Part shown: positions 18,825-29,042 of the stretch, in pieces
How the letters are laid out: the number at the start of each line of letters is the position of its first letter
Numbering within the stretch: position 1 is the stretch's first letter
Assembly: GCA_016712675.1 (NCBI GenBank)
Contig: JADJQR010000001.1
Location: 310,001-374,000, forward strand
Length of the DNA stretch: 64,000 nucleotides
Source of the DNA: a bacterium
Lineage (GTDB): Bacteria; Krumholzibacteriota; Krumholzibacteriia; LZORAL124-64-63
Direction of reading: 5' to 3'
Notes under the pieces: generated by a model
Database searches by the model: none
Told to the model about the DNA's origin: nothing
What the model saw: only the letters and a program-made list of their open reading frames with translations
Translations under genes and position numbers: made by a program

Positions 18825-18924
18825 GGCGCATTTTCCGGGCGGCGTCAGGGCCGCCTTCGCTTATCTTCCGGCGATGCACAGGGCCTCCGGGTCCGCGTCC
18901 CCCACGACCGACAAGGAGCTTTCC

Positions 18925-19428
18925 GTGGCCAACCTCAAAGCCGTCATCGAGACCGACAAGGGCGTCATCAACCTGCTGCTGCACGACGACCTGACGCCGC
19001 TGACCGTGGCCAACTTCGTCAATCTTGCGCAGCGCGGTTTCTACGACGGCCTGACGTTCCACCGCGTGATCCCCGACTTCATGGTCCAGGGCGGCTGTCC
19101 GCAGGGCGACGGCCGTGGCGGCCCTGGCTACCGCTTTGCCGACGAGTGCACGCCGCAGCTGCGCCACGACACCCCGGGGGTGCTGTCGATGGCCAACGCC
19201 GGCCCCGGCACCAACGGCTCGCAGTTCTTCATCACGCATGTCGAGACGGCCTGGTTGGACGGCAAGCACACGGTGTTCGGCAAGGTCGTGGGCCAGCCCG
19301 ACCAGGCCGTGGTCGACGCCATCCAGGGCGGTGACCGCATGGTGAAGGTCACGATCGAGGGCGACACGGCGCCGCTGCTGGAGAAGATGTCCAAGAACGT
19401 CGCGGAGTGGAACCGGAAGCTGGACTAG
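18925..19428 (+). CDS. Cyclophilin-type peptidyl-prolyl cis-trans isomerase
   Basis: 167 residues, the length of a single-domain bacterial cyclophilin. [19 protein letters not shown] carries the catalytic Arg and Phe, and [25 protein letters not shown] completes the active site. GTG at 18925 is taken as the start because AAGGAG lies 7 nt upstream and the family's first strand ([12 protein letters not shown]) follows immediately. No signal peptide, so cytosolic. It catalyses proline isomerisation in protein folding. Confidence 0.93.
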   Translation: MANLKAVIETDKGVINLLLHDDLTPLTVANFVNLAQRGFYDGLTFHRVIPDFMVQGGCPQGDGRGGPGYRFADECTPQLRHDTPGVLSMANAGPGTNGSQFFITHVETAWLDGKHTVFGKVVGQPDQAVVDAIQGGDRMVKVTIEGDTAPLLEKMSKNVAEWNRKLD

Positions 19429-19494
19429 CGGTCGGCGCGGCATGGCGCCGGCTTCACATGTGCCGGCGCACACCATCCTGGGGGCGAAATCGGC

Positions 19495-20211
19495 GTGCCC
19501 TACCGTCATCTCAACGCGGAACGCATCGTCGAGACCATCGCCGGCCTGCAGGCGCGCATCGACGCGCGCTTCCCGGGCTCGGGGCTGGGGCGCGTCTGCC
19601 GCGAACTCGGCCAGATCGCGGCCAAGGCGCGCGAGCGCGCGGCCTGGATCGCCCGCCCGATCATCCCGCTGCGCGTGGCGGCGGCGCTGGTCTCGCTGCT
19701 GATCGTGGCGGGGCTGGCCGGCGCCATCTCCCGGTTGAGGGTGGCCGGCGAGCAGTTCAGCCTGCTGGACTTCGCGCAGCTGCTCGAGTCCGGTATCAAC
19801 GACCTGGTCCTGACCGGGGCCGCTATCTGGTTCCTGCTCTCGCTCGAGACTCGCATCAAGCGCCACCGCGCCCTGGCCGCCATCCACGAGATGCGGGCCA
19901 TCGCCCACGTCATCGACATGCACCAGCTGACCAAGGCACCCGAGACGGTGCTCGGCCAGTCGCCCACCGCCGGCGAGGGCACCGGCCGCGTGCTCAGCAG
20001 CGAGGAACTGGCGCTGTACCTGGACTACTGCAGCGAGATGCTTTCGCTGACCGGCAAGGTGGCGGTGCTGTACGTGCAGGGCTTCGACGATGGCGCCGCG
20101 CGTGACGGCGTCAACGACGTCGAGGAACTGACCACGGGCCTGTCGCGGAAGATCTGGCAGAAGATGACGGTGGTGCGGTCCGCCGGGGAGGCGGCACGGC
20201 TGGCGCCGTGA
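19495..20211 (+). CDS. Two-helix membrane protein of unknown function
   Basis: 238 residues from a GTG start. Two hydrophobic helices are visible (about 62-82, LRVAAALVSLLIVAGLAGAI; and about 95-120, NDLVLTGAAIWFLLSLE), followed by a soluble helical C-terminus with IHEMRAIAHVIDMHQLTKAP. I do not recognise a named family, although the C-terminal segment looks conserved-hypothetical in style. It follows the cyclophilin gene by about 65 nt and may share its transcript. Confidence 0.65.
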   Translation: MPYRHLNAERIVETIAGLQARIDARFPGSGLGRVCRELGQIAAKARERAAWIARPIIPLRVAAALVSLLIVAGLAGAISRLRVAGEQFSLLDFAQLLESGINDLVLTGAAIWFLLSLETRIKRHRALAAIHEMRAIAHVIDMHQLTKAPETVLGQSPTAGEGTGRVLSSEELALYLDYCSEMLSLTGKVAVLYVQGFDDGAARDGVNDVEELTTGLSRKIWQKMTVVRSAGEAARLAP

Positions 20212-20217
20212 AGTGAT

Positions 20218-20235
20218 GGTTGCGCCGGCGCAACC
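20218..20235. repeat. GC palindrome family copy (18-bp perfect)
   Basis: GGTTGCGCCGGCGCAACC is a perfect palindrome starting 6 nt after the stop of the membrane protein gene. It may act as a transcription terminator stem. Confidence 0.8.
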
Positions 20236-20311
20236 CGGACCCCGTCGTTCCTTCGACTTCGGCTCCGTCGACCATCGTTCCGTCGACCGCGGGCCCAGTC
20301 TTCCTGACGGT

Positions 20312-20323
20312 TGCGCCGGCGCA
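20312..20323. repeat. GC palindrome family copy (12-bp core)
   Basis: TGCGCCGGCGCA lies 8 nt beyond the stop of the sigma-54 activator, in the same convergent gap as the 20218 copy. Confidence 0.7.
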
Positions 20324-20331
20324 GTTCCTCC

Positions 20332-21963
20332 TCAGCCGGCCCCCGCCGGCCGGAATGACTTCCAGTCGATCCCCAGCTTCCGCATGCGCGCGCGCAGCGT
20401 GTGGGGGTTGATGCGCAGCAGCTTCGCTGCGCCAAACGGTCCCTCGATGCGTCCCTGCGCTGCGGCCAGGGCGGCGCGGATGTGGCGCGCCATCGCCTCG
20501 TCGAGCGGGGCGATCACCTGCCCGTGGGCACCCACCTGCCCCGCGAGGGTCACTTGCGCCGGCGCAAGTCCCGGCGCGATCCCTTCGCTACCTGTCGTCG
20601 CGGGGGCCCCACCGCCGGTCGGGCCTGCCGACAGCGCCGGGCCCTGCGCGCCGGCCGTTCCCAGCGCCTTGGCCACCTCCAGGCGCCGGCCGCCGCCCAG
20701 GATCACCGCGCGGTCGATGACCGAGCCCAACTCGCGCACGTTGCCCGGCCAGTCGTAGGACGCCAGCAGGGCCAGGTCGGTTGCCGTGGCCGCCGGCGGC
20801 CGCAGCCCGAAGTGGCGCGAGGCGCGCTGCACCAGCATGGCCACCAGCTGCGGAATGTCCTGCGTGCGCTCGCGCAGCGGTGGCAGCACCAGCGGGAACA
20901 CCGCCAGCCGGTACCAGAGGTCGGCGCGGAAGGCGCCGCGCTGGACCATCGACGGCAGGTCCGCGTTGGTGGCGGCGATGACGCGCACGTCGACGCCCAC
21001 CGGTTCCTCTCCGCCGACGCGCGTGACCAGGCCGTCCTGCAGCACGCGCAGCAGCCGCACCTGGGCGGCTTTCGGCAGGTCGCCCACCTCGTCCAGCAGC
21101 AGCGTGCCGCGGTCCGACTGCTCGAACCAGCCCCTTCGACGAGCCACGGCGCCGGTGAAGGCGCCCTTCTCGTGCCCGAACAGCTCGGAGTCGACCAGCT
21201 CAGGCGCGATGGCGCCGCAGTTGACCCGCGTGAACGGCCCGGCGGCACGGCGCGAACGCGCATGCACCGCGCGCGCGACCACCTCCTTGCCCGAGCCTGT
21301 CTCGCCCAGGATCAGCACCGGCAGGTCCGAGCCCGCCACCATCTCCACGCGCTGCATCACCGGGGCCAGGCCGCCGTCGGCGCCGACCACCGCCTCGTCC
21401 AGCCGGCTGCGGCCCAGGCGGGTCAGCAGCGAGGAGCGGTCCGCTTCGGCGGCGCGGCGCAGCGCGTTCAGCTCGCGCAGGCGACGGTCGTTCTCCAGTG
21501 CGGCGGCGAACGGCCCGCGCAGTTCGGCGCAGGCGGTCACCGTGTCCGCGGCCGGCTCCGGGCCCGGCGGCAGCACCACCAGCAGCGCGGCCGATGCGCC
21601 CGGCTCGCCGGGCACCGGCACCGCCAGCACGGCCCCGTCAGCAAGGCCGGTCCGCAGGGCAGCCAGGCAGGGCGGCGGCGGGCGGCCTGCCGTCTCCGGA
21701 GCGGCATTGCCGGCGGCGAACCAGGCGGCCAGCGCCGCAGCCTGCGCGGCGTCCAGGGCGTGCGGACCCGCCGCGTGGGCCAGCGCGCCCGCGCCGTCCC
21801 CGGCCATGACCGCCACCACCGCGCGGCCGTCCCGGCGCAGCCGCCAGACCTCCAACCGCCGCAGCGGCAGCCGCCCCTGGAGCCAGGTCGCCGCCTGGGC
21901 GACGAAGGTCTCCAGGTCCAGGTGCAGGCTGGCGTGACGCCAAAGCTCGTGCGTGTCGGGCAC
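20332..21963 (-). CDS. Sigma-54-dependent transcriptional activator
   Basis: 543 residues. An N-terminal GAF-like sensory region (about 15-160) and short coiled coil lead to the AAA+ core: Walker A GETGSGKE at 220-227, the sigma-54 contact loop GAFTGA at 267-272 and Walker B LLLDEV at 288-293. The C-terminal Fis-type helix-turn-helix ends [18 protein letters not shown]. There is no receiver, so control is by a ligand or redox cue on the GAF region. The linker before the helix-turn-helix encodes one full repeat palindrome (see 20552). It is divergent from the sulfate transporter genes, which it could regulate, although no -24/-12 site was identified. Confidence 0.92.
   Translation of the reverse strand: MPDTHELWRHASLHLDLETFVAQAATWLQGRLPLRRLEVWRLRRDGRAVVAVMAGDGAGALAHAAGPHALDAAQAAALAAWFAAGNAAPETAGRPPPPCLAALRTGLADGAVLAVPVPGEPGASAALLVVLPPGPEPAADTVTACAELRGPFAAALENDRRLRELNALRRAAEADRSSLLTRLGRSRLDEAVVGADGGLAPVMQRVEMVAGSDLPVLILGETGSGKEVVARAVHARSRRAAGPFTRVNCGAIAPELVDSELFGHEKGAFTGAVARRRGWFEQSDRGTLLLDEVGDLPKAAQVRLLRVLQDGLVTRVGGEEPVGVDVRVIAATNADLPSMVQRGAFRADLWYRLAVFPLVLPPLRERTQDIPQLVAMLVQRASRHFGLRPPAATATDLALLASYDWPGNVRELGSVIDRAVILGGGRRLEVAKALGTAGAQGPALSAGPTGGGAPATTGSEGIAPGLAPAQVTLAGQVGAHGQVIAPLDEAMARHIRAALAAAQGRIEGPFGAAKLLRINPHTLRARMRKLGIDWKSFRPAGAG
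20552..20569. repeat. GC palindrome family copy inside a coding sequence
   Basis: A full ACTTGCGCCGGCGCAAGT lies within the sigma-54 activator gene. On the minus strand it is read as Leu-Ala-Pro-Ala-Gln-Val, in the variable Ala/Gly/Pro-rich linker between the AAA+ and DNA-binding domains (about residues 465-471). Confidence 0.85.
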
Positions 21964-21984
21964 CGCGAACCCCTTGGCCGTGAA

Positions 21985-22048
21985 ATATGATGGATATCTA
22001 TATCAAATAAGATGGAATAGCAAGCAAATAGGCTGCATACGTTATACT
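21985..22048 (+). promoter_or_regulatory. AT-rich promoter/operator region upstream of the sulfate transporter
   Basis: The least GC-rich part of the gap. It contains the dyad GATAT-CT-ATATC (21993-22004) and a -10-like TATACT (22043-22048). No good -35 is present at normal spacing, which suggests an activated promoter. The dyad could also serve the divergent sigma-54 activator gene. Confidence 0.45.
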
Positions 22049-22162
22049 AGACGAGCGAGCCATTGTCATCGAATCAGTTACGCCTCGGCACAGGATGGCC
22101 CGGGGTTTGCGGTACGCAGCCGTCTGCGCGGTCACCATCGAACCCGGACAGGGGGGCGACAC

Positions 22163-23263
22163 ATGTGGTACGGTCACGGTATGGCGAACCTGCGCGGCAA
22201 CCGGCTTCTGGCACTTGTCTGCGGGGCGGTCCTTTCGCTGGCAGCCGTCACGTCTGTCCTGGCCGCTCCCAAGACCGGATCCGCCCGCCTGCTGAACGTC
22301 TCCTACGACCCCACCCGCGAGTTCTACCACGCCTACAACACGGCCTTTGCCGCGCACTGGAAGCAGCAGACCGGGCAGGACCTGTCGGTCGACATGTCGC
22401 ACGGCGGCTCGGGCAAGCAGGCGCGCGGGGTGATCGACGGGCTGCAGGCGGACGTCGTCACGCTGGCCCTGGCGTATGACATCGACGCCATCGCGCAGCA
22501 CGCAAGACTGCTGCCGCCGGACTGGCAGCAGCGGCTCCCGTACAACAGTGCGCCCTACACGTCGACCATCGTGTTCCTGGTGCGCAAGGGGAACCCCAAG
22601 GGCATCCGCGATTGGGGCGACCTGGTGAAGCCCGGCGTCGAGGTCATCACGCCGAACCCGAAGACGTCCGGCGGCGCGCGCTGGAACTACCTGGCGGCGT
22701 GGGCCTGGGCGCTCAAGCGGGAACTGGGCAACCTGGACAGGCTGCAGGACCCGGCGCAGGCGGCGGCCGTCGCGGCCGCTCAGGACAAGGCGCGCGCGTT
22801 CGTCGCGGAGATCTTCAAGCGGGTGCCGGTGCTGGACTCCGGCGCGCGCGGGGCGACCAACACCTTCGTGCAGCGTGGCATCGGCGACGTGCTGCTGGCC
22901 TGGGAGAACGAGGCCTTCCTGGCGGTGAAGGAGCTGGGGCCCGACAAGGTGGACATCGTGGTGCCGTCGCTGAGCATCGTCGCCGAGCCGACGGTGGCCG
23001 TGGTCGATGCCAACGTCGACCGGCACGGCACGCGCCAGGTGGCCCAGGCCTACCTCGAGTGGCTGTACTCGCCGACGGGGCAGGAACTGGCGGCGCGGCA
23101 CTACTACCGCCCCGTCCGCGTCGACCTCATCGATCCGGCGCTGCTGCAGCGCTTCCCGGCGCTGGAGCTGGTGCGCATCGACGAGGTGTTCGGTGGCTGG
23201 GTCCAGGCGCAGAAGACGCACTTCGACAACGGCGGCGTGTTCGACGCCATCTACGCCCGCTAG
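22163..23263 (+). CDS. Sulfate/thiosulfate ABC transporter substrate-binding protein
   Basis: 366 residues with a signal peptide (about 1-36, ending TSVLAA). [52 protein letters not shown] and [20 protein letters not shown] are the sulfate-binding (Sbp/CysP) signatures. Periplasmic protein that delivers sulfate to the CysTWA complex. ATG at 22163 is preferred because GGGGGG lies about 6 nt upstream; ATG at 22181 (MANLRGNR) is possible. First gene of a four-gene operon. Confidence 0.93.
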   Translation: MWYGHGMANLRGNRLLALVCGAVLSLAAVTSVLAAPKTGSARLLNVSYDPTREFYHAYNTAFAAHWKQQTGQDLSVDMSHGGSGKQARGVIDGLQADVVTLALAYDIDAIAQHARLLPPDWQQRLPYNSAPYTSTIVFLVRKGNPKGIRDWGDLVKPGVEVITPNPKTSGGARWNYLAAWAWALKRELGNLDRLQDPAQAAAVAAAQDKARAFVAEIFKRVPVLDSGARGATNTFVQRGIGDVLLAWENEAFLAVKELGPDKVDIVVPSLSIVAEPTVAVVDANVDRHGTRQVAQAYLEWLYSPTGQELAARHYYRPVRVDLIDPALLQRFPALELVRIDEVFGGWVQAQKTHFDNGGVFDAIYAR

Positions 23264-23272
23264 GAGGGTCCC

Positions 23273-24112
23273 GTGCGCTGGCCGCGGCGACGACACTCGG
23301 TGCTGCCGGGCTTCGGGCTGACCCTGGGCTTCGCCGTGGTGTACCTGTCGCTGGTGGCGCTGATCCCGATGGCGGCGCTGTTCCTGCGCTCGCGCGGGCT
23401 GGGCTGGGGCGGCTTCTGGGAGACGGTGACCACGCCCCGCGTGCTGGCCGCCTGCCGGCTCAGCTTCGGGGCGGCCCTCATCGCGGCCACGATCAACGCC
23501 GTGTTCGGCTTCGTCGTGGCCTGGACGCTGACGCGCTACCGGTTCTTCGGCCGCCGCCTGGTCGACGCGCTGATCGACCTGCCGTTCGCGCTGCCCACCG
23601 CGGTCTCGGGCATCGCGCTGACGACCATCTACGCGCCCACCGGCTGGCTGGGCCGCGCGCTGGAGCCGCTGGGCATCAAGGCCGTGTTCTCGCCGCTGGG
23701 CGTGGTCATCGCGCTGACGTTCATCGGCCTGCCGTTCGTGGTGCGCACGCTGCAGCCGGCGCTGGAGGACCTCGAGGTGGAGGTGGAGGAGGCCGCCGCC
23801 AGCCTGGGCGCGCGCCGGCGCCAGACCTTCCGCCGCGTGATCCTGCCGGCCGTGGCACCGGCGCTGCTGACGGGCTTCGCGCTGGCCTTCGCGCGCGCGC
23901 TGGGCGAGTACGGCTCGGTCGTCTTCATCTCCGGCAACCTGCCCGGGAAGACGGAGATCGCGCCGCTGCTCATCGTCACGCAGCTGGAGCAGTACGACTA
24001 CGAGGGCGCCACGGCCATCGCCGTCCTGCTGCTGGTCGTCTCGTTCGTCATGCTGCTGGTGATCAACGCGCTGCAGCGCTGGTCGGGCGGTCGCCACGCC
24101 AGGGGGGCCTGA
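23273..24112 (+). CDS. cysT: Sulfate ABC transporter permease CysT
   Basis: 279 residues, about six membrane segments. The inner-membrane ABC permease loop [30 protein letters not shown] contacts the ATPase, and [24 protein letters not shown] is the CysT/CysU signature. GTG start with AGGAGG 6 nt upstream, 9 nt after the binding-protein stop. Confidence 0.93.
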   Translation: MRWPRRRHSVLPGFGLTLGFAVVYLSLVALIPMAALFLRSRGLGWGGFWETVTTPRVLAACRLSFGAALIAATINAVFGFVVAWTLTRYRFFGRRLVDALIDLPFALPTAVSGIALTTIYAPTGWLGRALEPLGIKAVFSPLGVVIALTFIGLPFVVRTLQPALEDLEVEVEEAAASLGARRRQTFRRVILPAVAPALLTGFALAFARALGEYGSVVFISGNLPGKTEIAPLLIVTQLEQYDYEGATAIAVLLLVVSFVMLLVINALQRWSGGRHARGA

Positions 24113-24113
24113 G

Positions 24114-24971
24114 ATGGGCCTGCGTCCGTCCACCGCCGAACCGCGCTGGGTGCGCCTGCTGCTGGTGTCGGTGACGCTGCTGTTCCTGGGCGCGTTCCTG
24201 GTCACGCCGCTGGTGGCGGTCTTCGTCGAGGCTTTCCGCAAGGGCCTGGGCGCCTACCTCGCCAGCTTCGCCGACCCGGCGGTGCTGTCGGCCATCCGCC
24301 TGACGCTGCTGGCGGCGGGCATCGCCGTGCCGGTGAACCTCGTCTTCGGGCTGGCGGCGGCCTGGGCCGTGGCCAAGTTCGAGTTCCCCGGCAAGAGCCT
24401 GCTGACCACGCTGATCGACCTGCCGCTGGCCGTCTCGCCGGTGGTCTCGGGCCTGATCTACGTGCTGGTGTTCGGCCTGCACGGCTGGCTGGGGCCTTGG
24501 CTGCAGGCGCATGACCTGCAGGTCATCTTCGCGGTGCCGGGCATCGTGCTGGCCACCGTGTTCGTGACGGTGCCGTTCGTGGCGCGCGAGCTGATCCCGC
24601 TCATGCAGGAGCAGGGGACCGAGGACGAGGAATCGGCGCTGACGCTGGGTGCCTCCGGCTGGCAGACGTTCCGGAGGGTGACCCTGCCGAACGTCAGGTG
24701 GGCGCTGCTGTACGGCGTGATCCTCTGCAATGCCCGCGCGATGGGGGAATTCGGCGCCGTGTCGGTGGTCAGCGGCCACATCCGCGGCAAGACGAACACG
24801 GTGCCGCTGCAGGTCGAGATCCTCTACAACGAATACAACTTCGTCGCGGCCTTCGCCGTCGCCTCGCTGCTGGCGATGCTGGCGCTGGTCACGCTGGCGG
24901 CCAAGACGCTGGTCGAGTGGCGGGTGGCGGCCGCCCCGGCCAGCATCTTCGCCGCGGGGGAGAAGCCGTGA
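24114..24971 (+). CDS. cysW: Sulfate ABC transporter permease CysW
   Basis: 285 residues, six predicted membrane segments. [25 protein letters not shown] is the ATPase-docking loop, and [26 protein letters not shown] is typical of CysW. It begins 1 nt after the cysT stop and its own stop overlaps the cysA start as GTGA. It forms the translocation pore with CysT. Confidence 0.94.
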   Translation: MGLRPSTAEPRWVRLLLVSVTLLFLGAFLVTPLVAVFVEAFRKGLGAYLASFADPAVLSAIRLTLLAAGIAVPVNLVFGLAAAWAVAKFEFPGKSLLTTLIDLPLAVSPVVSGLIYVLVFGLHGWLGPWLQAHDLQVIFAVPGIVLATVFVTVPFVARELIPLMQEQGTEDEESALTLGASGWQTFRRVTLPNVRWALLYGVILCNARAMGEFGAVSVVSGHIRGKTNTVPLQVEILYNEYNFVAAFAVASLLAMLALVTLAAKTLVEWRVAAAPASIFAAGEKP

Positions 24972-26047
24972 GCATCACCGTCGAGAACATCAGCAAGAGC
25001 TACGGCGCGTTCCGGGCGTTGAAGGGGGTCTCGCTGGAGGTGCCCGACGCCCGTATCACGGCGCTGCTGGGGCCCAGCGGCTCGGGCAAGACGACGCTGC
25101 TGCGGATCATCGCCGGCCTGGAGGCGCCGGACGAGGGCAGCGGGCCCATCCGCTTCCACCAGGAGGACGTGGCCGGCCGCCGCGTGCAGGAGCGCCGCGT
25201 GGGCTTCGTGTTCCAGCACTACGCGCTGTTCAAGCACATGACCGTGTTCGAGAACGTGGCCTTCGGGCTGCGCGTGCGCCCCAAGCACGAGCGCCCCGAG
25301 CGCGCGGTCATCGACCGCAAGGTGCACGACCTGCTGCAGCTGGTCCAGCTGGACGGGATGGCCCACCGCTACCCGTCGCAGCTTTCGGGCGGGCAGCGCC
25401 AGCGCGTGGCCCTGGCCCGCGCGCTGGCCGTCGAGCCGCGCGTGCTGCTGCTGGACGAGCCCTTCGGCGCCCTGGACGCCCGCGTGCGCAAGCAGCTGCG
25501 CGTGTGGTTGCGCCGCCTGCACGACGAGATCGCCATCACCAGCCTCTTCGTGACCCACGACCAGGATGAGGCGCTGGAGGTGGCCGACCGCGTGGTGGTC
25601 ATGAACGAGGGCCGCATCGAGCAGGCCGGCTCTCCGGAGGAAGTGTTCCACGACCCGGCCACCGAGTTCGTCATGAACTTCCTGGGCCACGTGAACGTGT
25701 TCGACGGGCGCATCGAGGACGGCAAGGTCACGTTCGCCTCCGTCCAGGTCGAGCACCCCGACGCGGCGCACCTGCATGCGGGTCCCACGCGCGTGTTCAT
25801 CCGCCCGCATGAGCTATCGCTGCACCTGCTGCCGCGCAGCGACTCCCTGCCGGCCCGGGTCACCGGCATCCACGCCGCCGGGCCGGCCGTGCGCCTGACC
25901 CTGGCCACCGAGGCGGGGCTGGTCTTCTCGGCCGACGTCTCGCAGGACGTCTACCGGAGCCTGAAGGTGGCGGTGGGGGGGCGGTTCTGGGTGCAGCCGC
26001 GGGATCTGCGGGTGTTTCCGGGGATTGCCGATCAGACACGGGACTGA
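24968..26047 (+). CDS. cysA: Sulfate ABC transporter ATPase CysA
   Basis: 359 residues. Walker [11 protein letters not shown]-loop FVFQHYALF, signature LSGGQRQR, Walker [13 protein letters not shown] and the switch histidine in VTHDQDEA are all present. The C-terminal TOBE-like domain (about 240-350) fits CysA. GTG at 24968 is the start ([12 protein letters not shown]), overlapping the cysW stop by 4 nt. It powers sulfate import; last gene of the operon. Confidence 0.95.
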   Translation: MSITVENISKSYGAFRALKGVSLEVPDARITALLGPSGSGKTTLLRIIAGLEAPDEGSGPIRFHQEDVAGRRVQERRVGFVFQHYALFKHMTVFENVAFGLRVRPKHERPERAVIDRKVHDLLQLVQLDGMAHRYPSQLSGGQRQRVALARALAVEPRVLLLDEPFGALDARVRKQLRVWLRRLHDEIAITSLFVTHDQDEALEVADRVVVMNEGRIEQAGSPEEVFHDPATEFVMNFLGHVNVFDGRIEDGKVTFASVQVEHPDAAHLHAGPTRVFIRPHELSLHLLPRSDSLPARVTGIHAAGPAVRLTLATEAGLVFSADVSQDVYRSLKVAVGGRFWVQPRDLRVFPGIADQTRD

Positions 26048-26069
26048 AGGAGGATCCGAGGGCAGACAT

Positions 26070-26185
26070 CCGTTTATGTTGTTTCAAATAAACAATTTGA
26101 ATCTATTTGAGAATATGTTCGCATATTCGGTTGTTGGGTTCTTGACGGATTAAACACGTCTTTCTTTTTTTTGTTTAGTCGAGTA
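26070..26185. promoter_or_regulatory. AT-rich island with hairpins before a broken ATPase gene
   Basis: A low-GC stretch with TTGTTT-N5-AAACAA (26079-26095) and a 7-bp stem capped by a TTCG tetraloop, GAATATG-TTCG-CATATTC (26111-26128). A TTGACG at about 26143 may be a -35 element. It precedes a strong AAGGAGGAG ribosome site and ATG at 26206. Confidence 0.5.
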
Positions 26186-26205
26186 CAGGTTGTCAAGGAG
26201 GAGCC

Positions 26206-27128
26206 ATGGACCCACGTCAAAATCCCTTCGCGCCGGGCGCCGGCACCCGGCCGCCTCGATCCTCAAGTCGTTCACGCTCACCTTCAATCCGGCCGGTGCC
26301 GTCACGGCCGGCTTCGACGCCGAGGTCCTCGCGGGGCTCGGTGACAGCGGGAGCATCGGCGATGACCTGGGCGATCTCCTGGTCGCCGTCGGCGAGGCGG
26401 CGCAGGGACAGGGCACCGGGCTGGTTTTCCTGCTGGATGAGATCCAGTACCTCAAGTCCGGTGAACTGGAGGCGCTGATCGCGGCTCTCCACCGGTGTTC
26501 ACGGCGCGCACTTCCGGTCACACTGGTCGGAGCGGGACTGCCGCAGATGCCGCGCCTGGCGGCCGAGGTGAAATCCTACAGCGAGCGGCTGTTCCGATTC
26601 CCCACCATCGGCGCCCTCGATGCGGGGACGCACGCACGCGATGCGCTCACGATTCCCGTCGCCGGCTACGGCGTCGACTGGGAACCGGCGGCCGTCGACC
26701 ATGTTGTCGACTATGCGCAGGGCTATCCCTACTTCCTGCAGGAATACGGCAAGATCCTCTGGGACGAAACGCCGGCGACGACCATCACGCTGGACGTGGC
26801 CCGCGCGGTGCAGCCCCTGGTGGAGATGCGTCTGGACGAGAGCTTCTTCCGGGTGCGGGTGGACCGAACGACCGACCTCGAGCTCCGCTACCTCTGCGCG
26901 ATGGCCGCCCTGGGGCCTAAGCCGCACCGCGCCGGCGACGTGGCCCGAAGGCTCGGCCGGACCACCGAGCAGGCCGGCACGATCCGCTCCCGCCTCATCG
27001 ACAAGGGCCTTCTCTTCACCCCGGGCCACGGATTAGCGGCCTTCACCGTGCCCCAGTTCGACCGGTACCTGCTGCGAAGCCACGCCCGGGTCCTGGACCA
27101 CGAGGAGGAGAGTGACCGCCCCGATTGA
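26206..27128 (+). pseudogene. AAA (AAA_16-like) ATPase gene broken by an internal deletion and frameshift
   Basis: The gene starts well (AAGGAGGAG, then ATG giving MDPRQNPFAPGAGTRPP, the canonical N-terminus of a family of mobile ATP-binding proteins). It then jumps frame at about 26255 to the family's middle: ILKSFTLTFNP, Walker B-like GLVFLLDEIQYL, GAGLPQMP, GYPYFLQEYGKILWD, and the C-terminal winged helix ending FTVPQFDRYLLR. The segment that should carry the Walker A P-loop is absent. The two halves are in different frames, so the deletion is not a multiple of three. Intact members have about 390-400 residues; here about 300 codons remain. ATP binding must be lost. Confidence 0.8.
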
Positions 27129-27234
27129 CGCCAACCGCCACCCCGTGCGACTATGTCCCGCCTGAATGCCATTCCCGCCGACGGGCCGGCCGCCCACCCC
27201 GACCGGCCGCCCGGACACCGGAAACGAGGAGCCG

Positions 27235-28725
27235 ATGAGCCAAGTGACGCCGACCCTCGAGCAGATCCGCAACTTCGAGGGCAAGTACCCGAAGCAGTTG
27301 TGGTCGCTCTTCACGATCGAGATGTGGGAGCGTTTCTGCTTCTACGGCATGCGGGGCATGCTCACCGTGTTCATGGTGACGCAGCTGGGCCTGGGCGACA
27401 AGGAAGCCAACCTCCAGTACGGCGCCATCCAGGCCTTCGTCTACGCCTTCACCTTCATCGGCGGCGTGTTCGCCGACAAGATCCTCGGCTTCCAGAAGTC
27501 GCTGATCTGGGGCGCGGCGACGATGATCGCCGGCGGCCTGGTCATTGCCCTGTCGCCGTCGGAGACGGGCTTCTACATCGGCACCTGCTTCTCCATCGTG
27601 GGCACCGGCTTCTTCAAGCCGAACATCTCGACGATGGTCGGGCAGCTCTACCACGAGGGCGACAGCCGCCGCAACGCGGGCTTCAGCCTGTTCTACTCGG
27701 GGATCAACCTGGGTGCGTTGCTGGGCGGCGCGCTGATGATCTGGGTCGGCAAGAACCACTCGTGGTCGATCGCGTTCGCACTGGTTTCGGTGGCGATGAC
27801 CATCAGCCTGATCACCTTCCTGGCCACGCGGAAGAACCTGGGTCCCATCGGGCTGTCGCCGTTCGGCCCCGAGGTCCCGGTCACGAAGCGCAAGATGCTG
27901 GAGGTGGCGACGTACCTCGGCTCGCTGCTGTGCCTGCCGCTGGTCTTCGTGCTGGTCAAGAACTCGCGCTACACCGACCTGTTCATGTACATCATCGGCC
28001 CGGCGACCCTGGTCTGGCTGGGCTGGGAGATGCGGAAGTTCAACCGCGAGCAGAACAAGCGCATCGGCGCCGCACTGGTCTTCATCTTCTTCTCGGTGCT
28101 GTTCTGGGCCTTCTTCGAGCAGAGCGGCGGCTCGCTCAGCCTGTTCGCGCTGAACAACCTCAAGCCGTCGCTGTTCGGGCTCGGCATGGACCCGAACGTG
28201 ATCAACAACTCGTCGAACTCGCTGTTCGTGATCCTGTTCGCGCCGCTGGTCGGCATCGTCTGGGTGTGGCTGGCCAAGCGGAAGGCCGAGCCCAACTCGG
28301 TCGTGAAGTTCGGCCTGGGCTTCTTCCTGCTGGGCCTGGCCTTCATGGTCTTCGCCTGGACGAAGGCGTTCGCCGGCCCCGACGGCCTGACCTCGCTCGA
28401 GGTCTTCACGCTGGGCTACTTCGTCATCACCTTCGGCGAGCTCTGCCTGTCGCCCATCGGCCTGTCGCTGATGACGCAGCTGGCCCCGACCTCGATCCAG
28501 GGCCTCATGATGGGCATGTGGTTCCTGGCCAGCGCCTACGGCCAGTACGTGGCGGGCCTGCTGGGCGCCGGCATGTCGACGGCCGACCCGAACGCGGCGG
28601 CCCTGGTGAAGCTGGGCGCCTACACGGACGGCTACAAGCAGCTGGGCATCTACGCGCTGATCGCCGGCGTGGCGCTGGTGGCCATCTCGCCGCTGGTGCG
28701 GCGGTTGATGAAGGGCGTGCACTGA
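27235..28725 (+). CDS. POT-family proton-coupled oligopeptide transporter
   Basis: 496 residues with about 12-14 transmembrane segments. The proton-coupling motif is textbook: EMWERFCFYGMRGML (ExxERFxxYG) near residues 24-38. GTGFFKPNIST and FSLFYSGINLGALLG are also POT signatures. Inner-membrane symporter for di- and tripeptides. ATG at 27235 follows CGAGGAG. Followed by a 14-bp hairpin, so probably a single-gene unit. Confidence 0.93.
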   Translation: MSQVTPTLEQIRNFEGKYPKQLWSLFTIEMWERFCFYGMRGMLTVFMVTQLGLGDKEANLQYGAIQAFVYAFTFIGGVFADKILGFQKSLIWGAATMIAGGLVIALSPSETGFYIGTCFSIVGTGFFKPNISTMVGQLYHEGDSRRNAGFSLFYSGINLGALLGGALMIWVGKNHSWSIAFALVSVAMTISLITFLATRKNLGPIGLSPFGPEVPVTKRKMLEVATYLGSLLCLPLVFVLVKNSRYTDLFMYIIGPATLVWLGWEMRKFNREQNKRIGAALVFIFFSVLFWAFFEQSGGSLSLFALNNLKPSLFGLGMDPNVINNSSNSLFVILFAPLVGIVWVWLAKRKAEPNSVVKFGLGFFLLGLAFMVFAWTKAFAGPDGLTSLEVFTLGYFVITFGELCLSPIGLSLMTQLAPTSIQGLMMGMWFLASAYGQYVAGLLGAGMSTADPNAAALVKLGAYTDGYKQLGIYALIAGVALVAISPLVRRLMKGVH

Positions 28726-28753
28726 GCCGGGGCTCGGGCAGGCATCGGGATGG

Positions 28754-28786
28754 GAACGGCGCCGGGGGAGAGCCCCGGCGCCGTTC
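28754..28786 (+). terminator. 14-bp perfect hairpin after the POT gene
   Basis: GAACGGCGCCGGGG pairs perfectly with CCCCGGCGCCGTTC around a 5-nt loop, 29 nt after the stop codon. No T-tract follows, so it may work with Rho or as an RNA-stabilising stem. Confidence 0.65.
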
Positions 28787-28809
28787 GTCAGGGCGGTGGC
28801 GGAGGGGGC

Positions 28810-28827
28810 ACTTGCGCCGGCGCAAGT
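28810..28827. repeat. GC palindrome family copy (left of hicBA)
   Basis: Perfect ACTTGCGCCGGCGCAAGT. Together with the copy at 29488 it brackets the hicB-hicA pair. Confidence 0.85.
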
Positions 28828-28896
28828 CGCCGCCATGTAGTTAACATGCCGCACCACCGGCGCGGCGTCAGCTCCTTGGTGGACGGTGAACCGCCG

Positions 28897-28917
28897 TTGA
28901 CATTCCGCCAGTGCGGA
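28897..28917 (+). promoter_or_regulatory. Possible hicBA promoter -35 with adjoining dyad
   Basis: TTGACA at 28897-28902 is followed by TCCGC-CAGT-GCGGA (28904-28917). The -10 is not convincing. The rest of the 28726-29042 gap shows only a hairpin, a palindrome and weak short frames. Confidence 0.3.
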
Positions 28918-29042
28918 GCCAAGACTTGAGGCGGGGTAGCCATGACGGATATGGTGCTCCCGGCCTTCAGACGGCACCAAGTGAGGTTGGGTGCGATTCC
29001 TGCCTACCCGCCGGCATGCGGTGCACCACGAAAGATCCCGGC

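Noticed and set aside
19458-19472. Another full copy of the GC palindrome
   Set aside because: The centre lacks two bases, so the arms no longer pair symmetrically; at best a degenerate copy.
21985-22160. Riboswitch upstream of the sulfate transporter
   Set aside because: I could not match SAM, SAH or other known consensus features; only a short dyad and a -10-like box are present.
21998-24241. 747-codon minus-strand frame
   Set aside because: Antisense to the sulfate-binding protein and CysT; no domain, composition of a shadow frame.
27151-28980. 609-codon minus-strand frame
   Set aside because: Antisense to the POT transporter with conserved motifs on the other strand.
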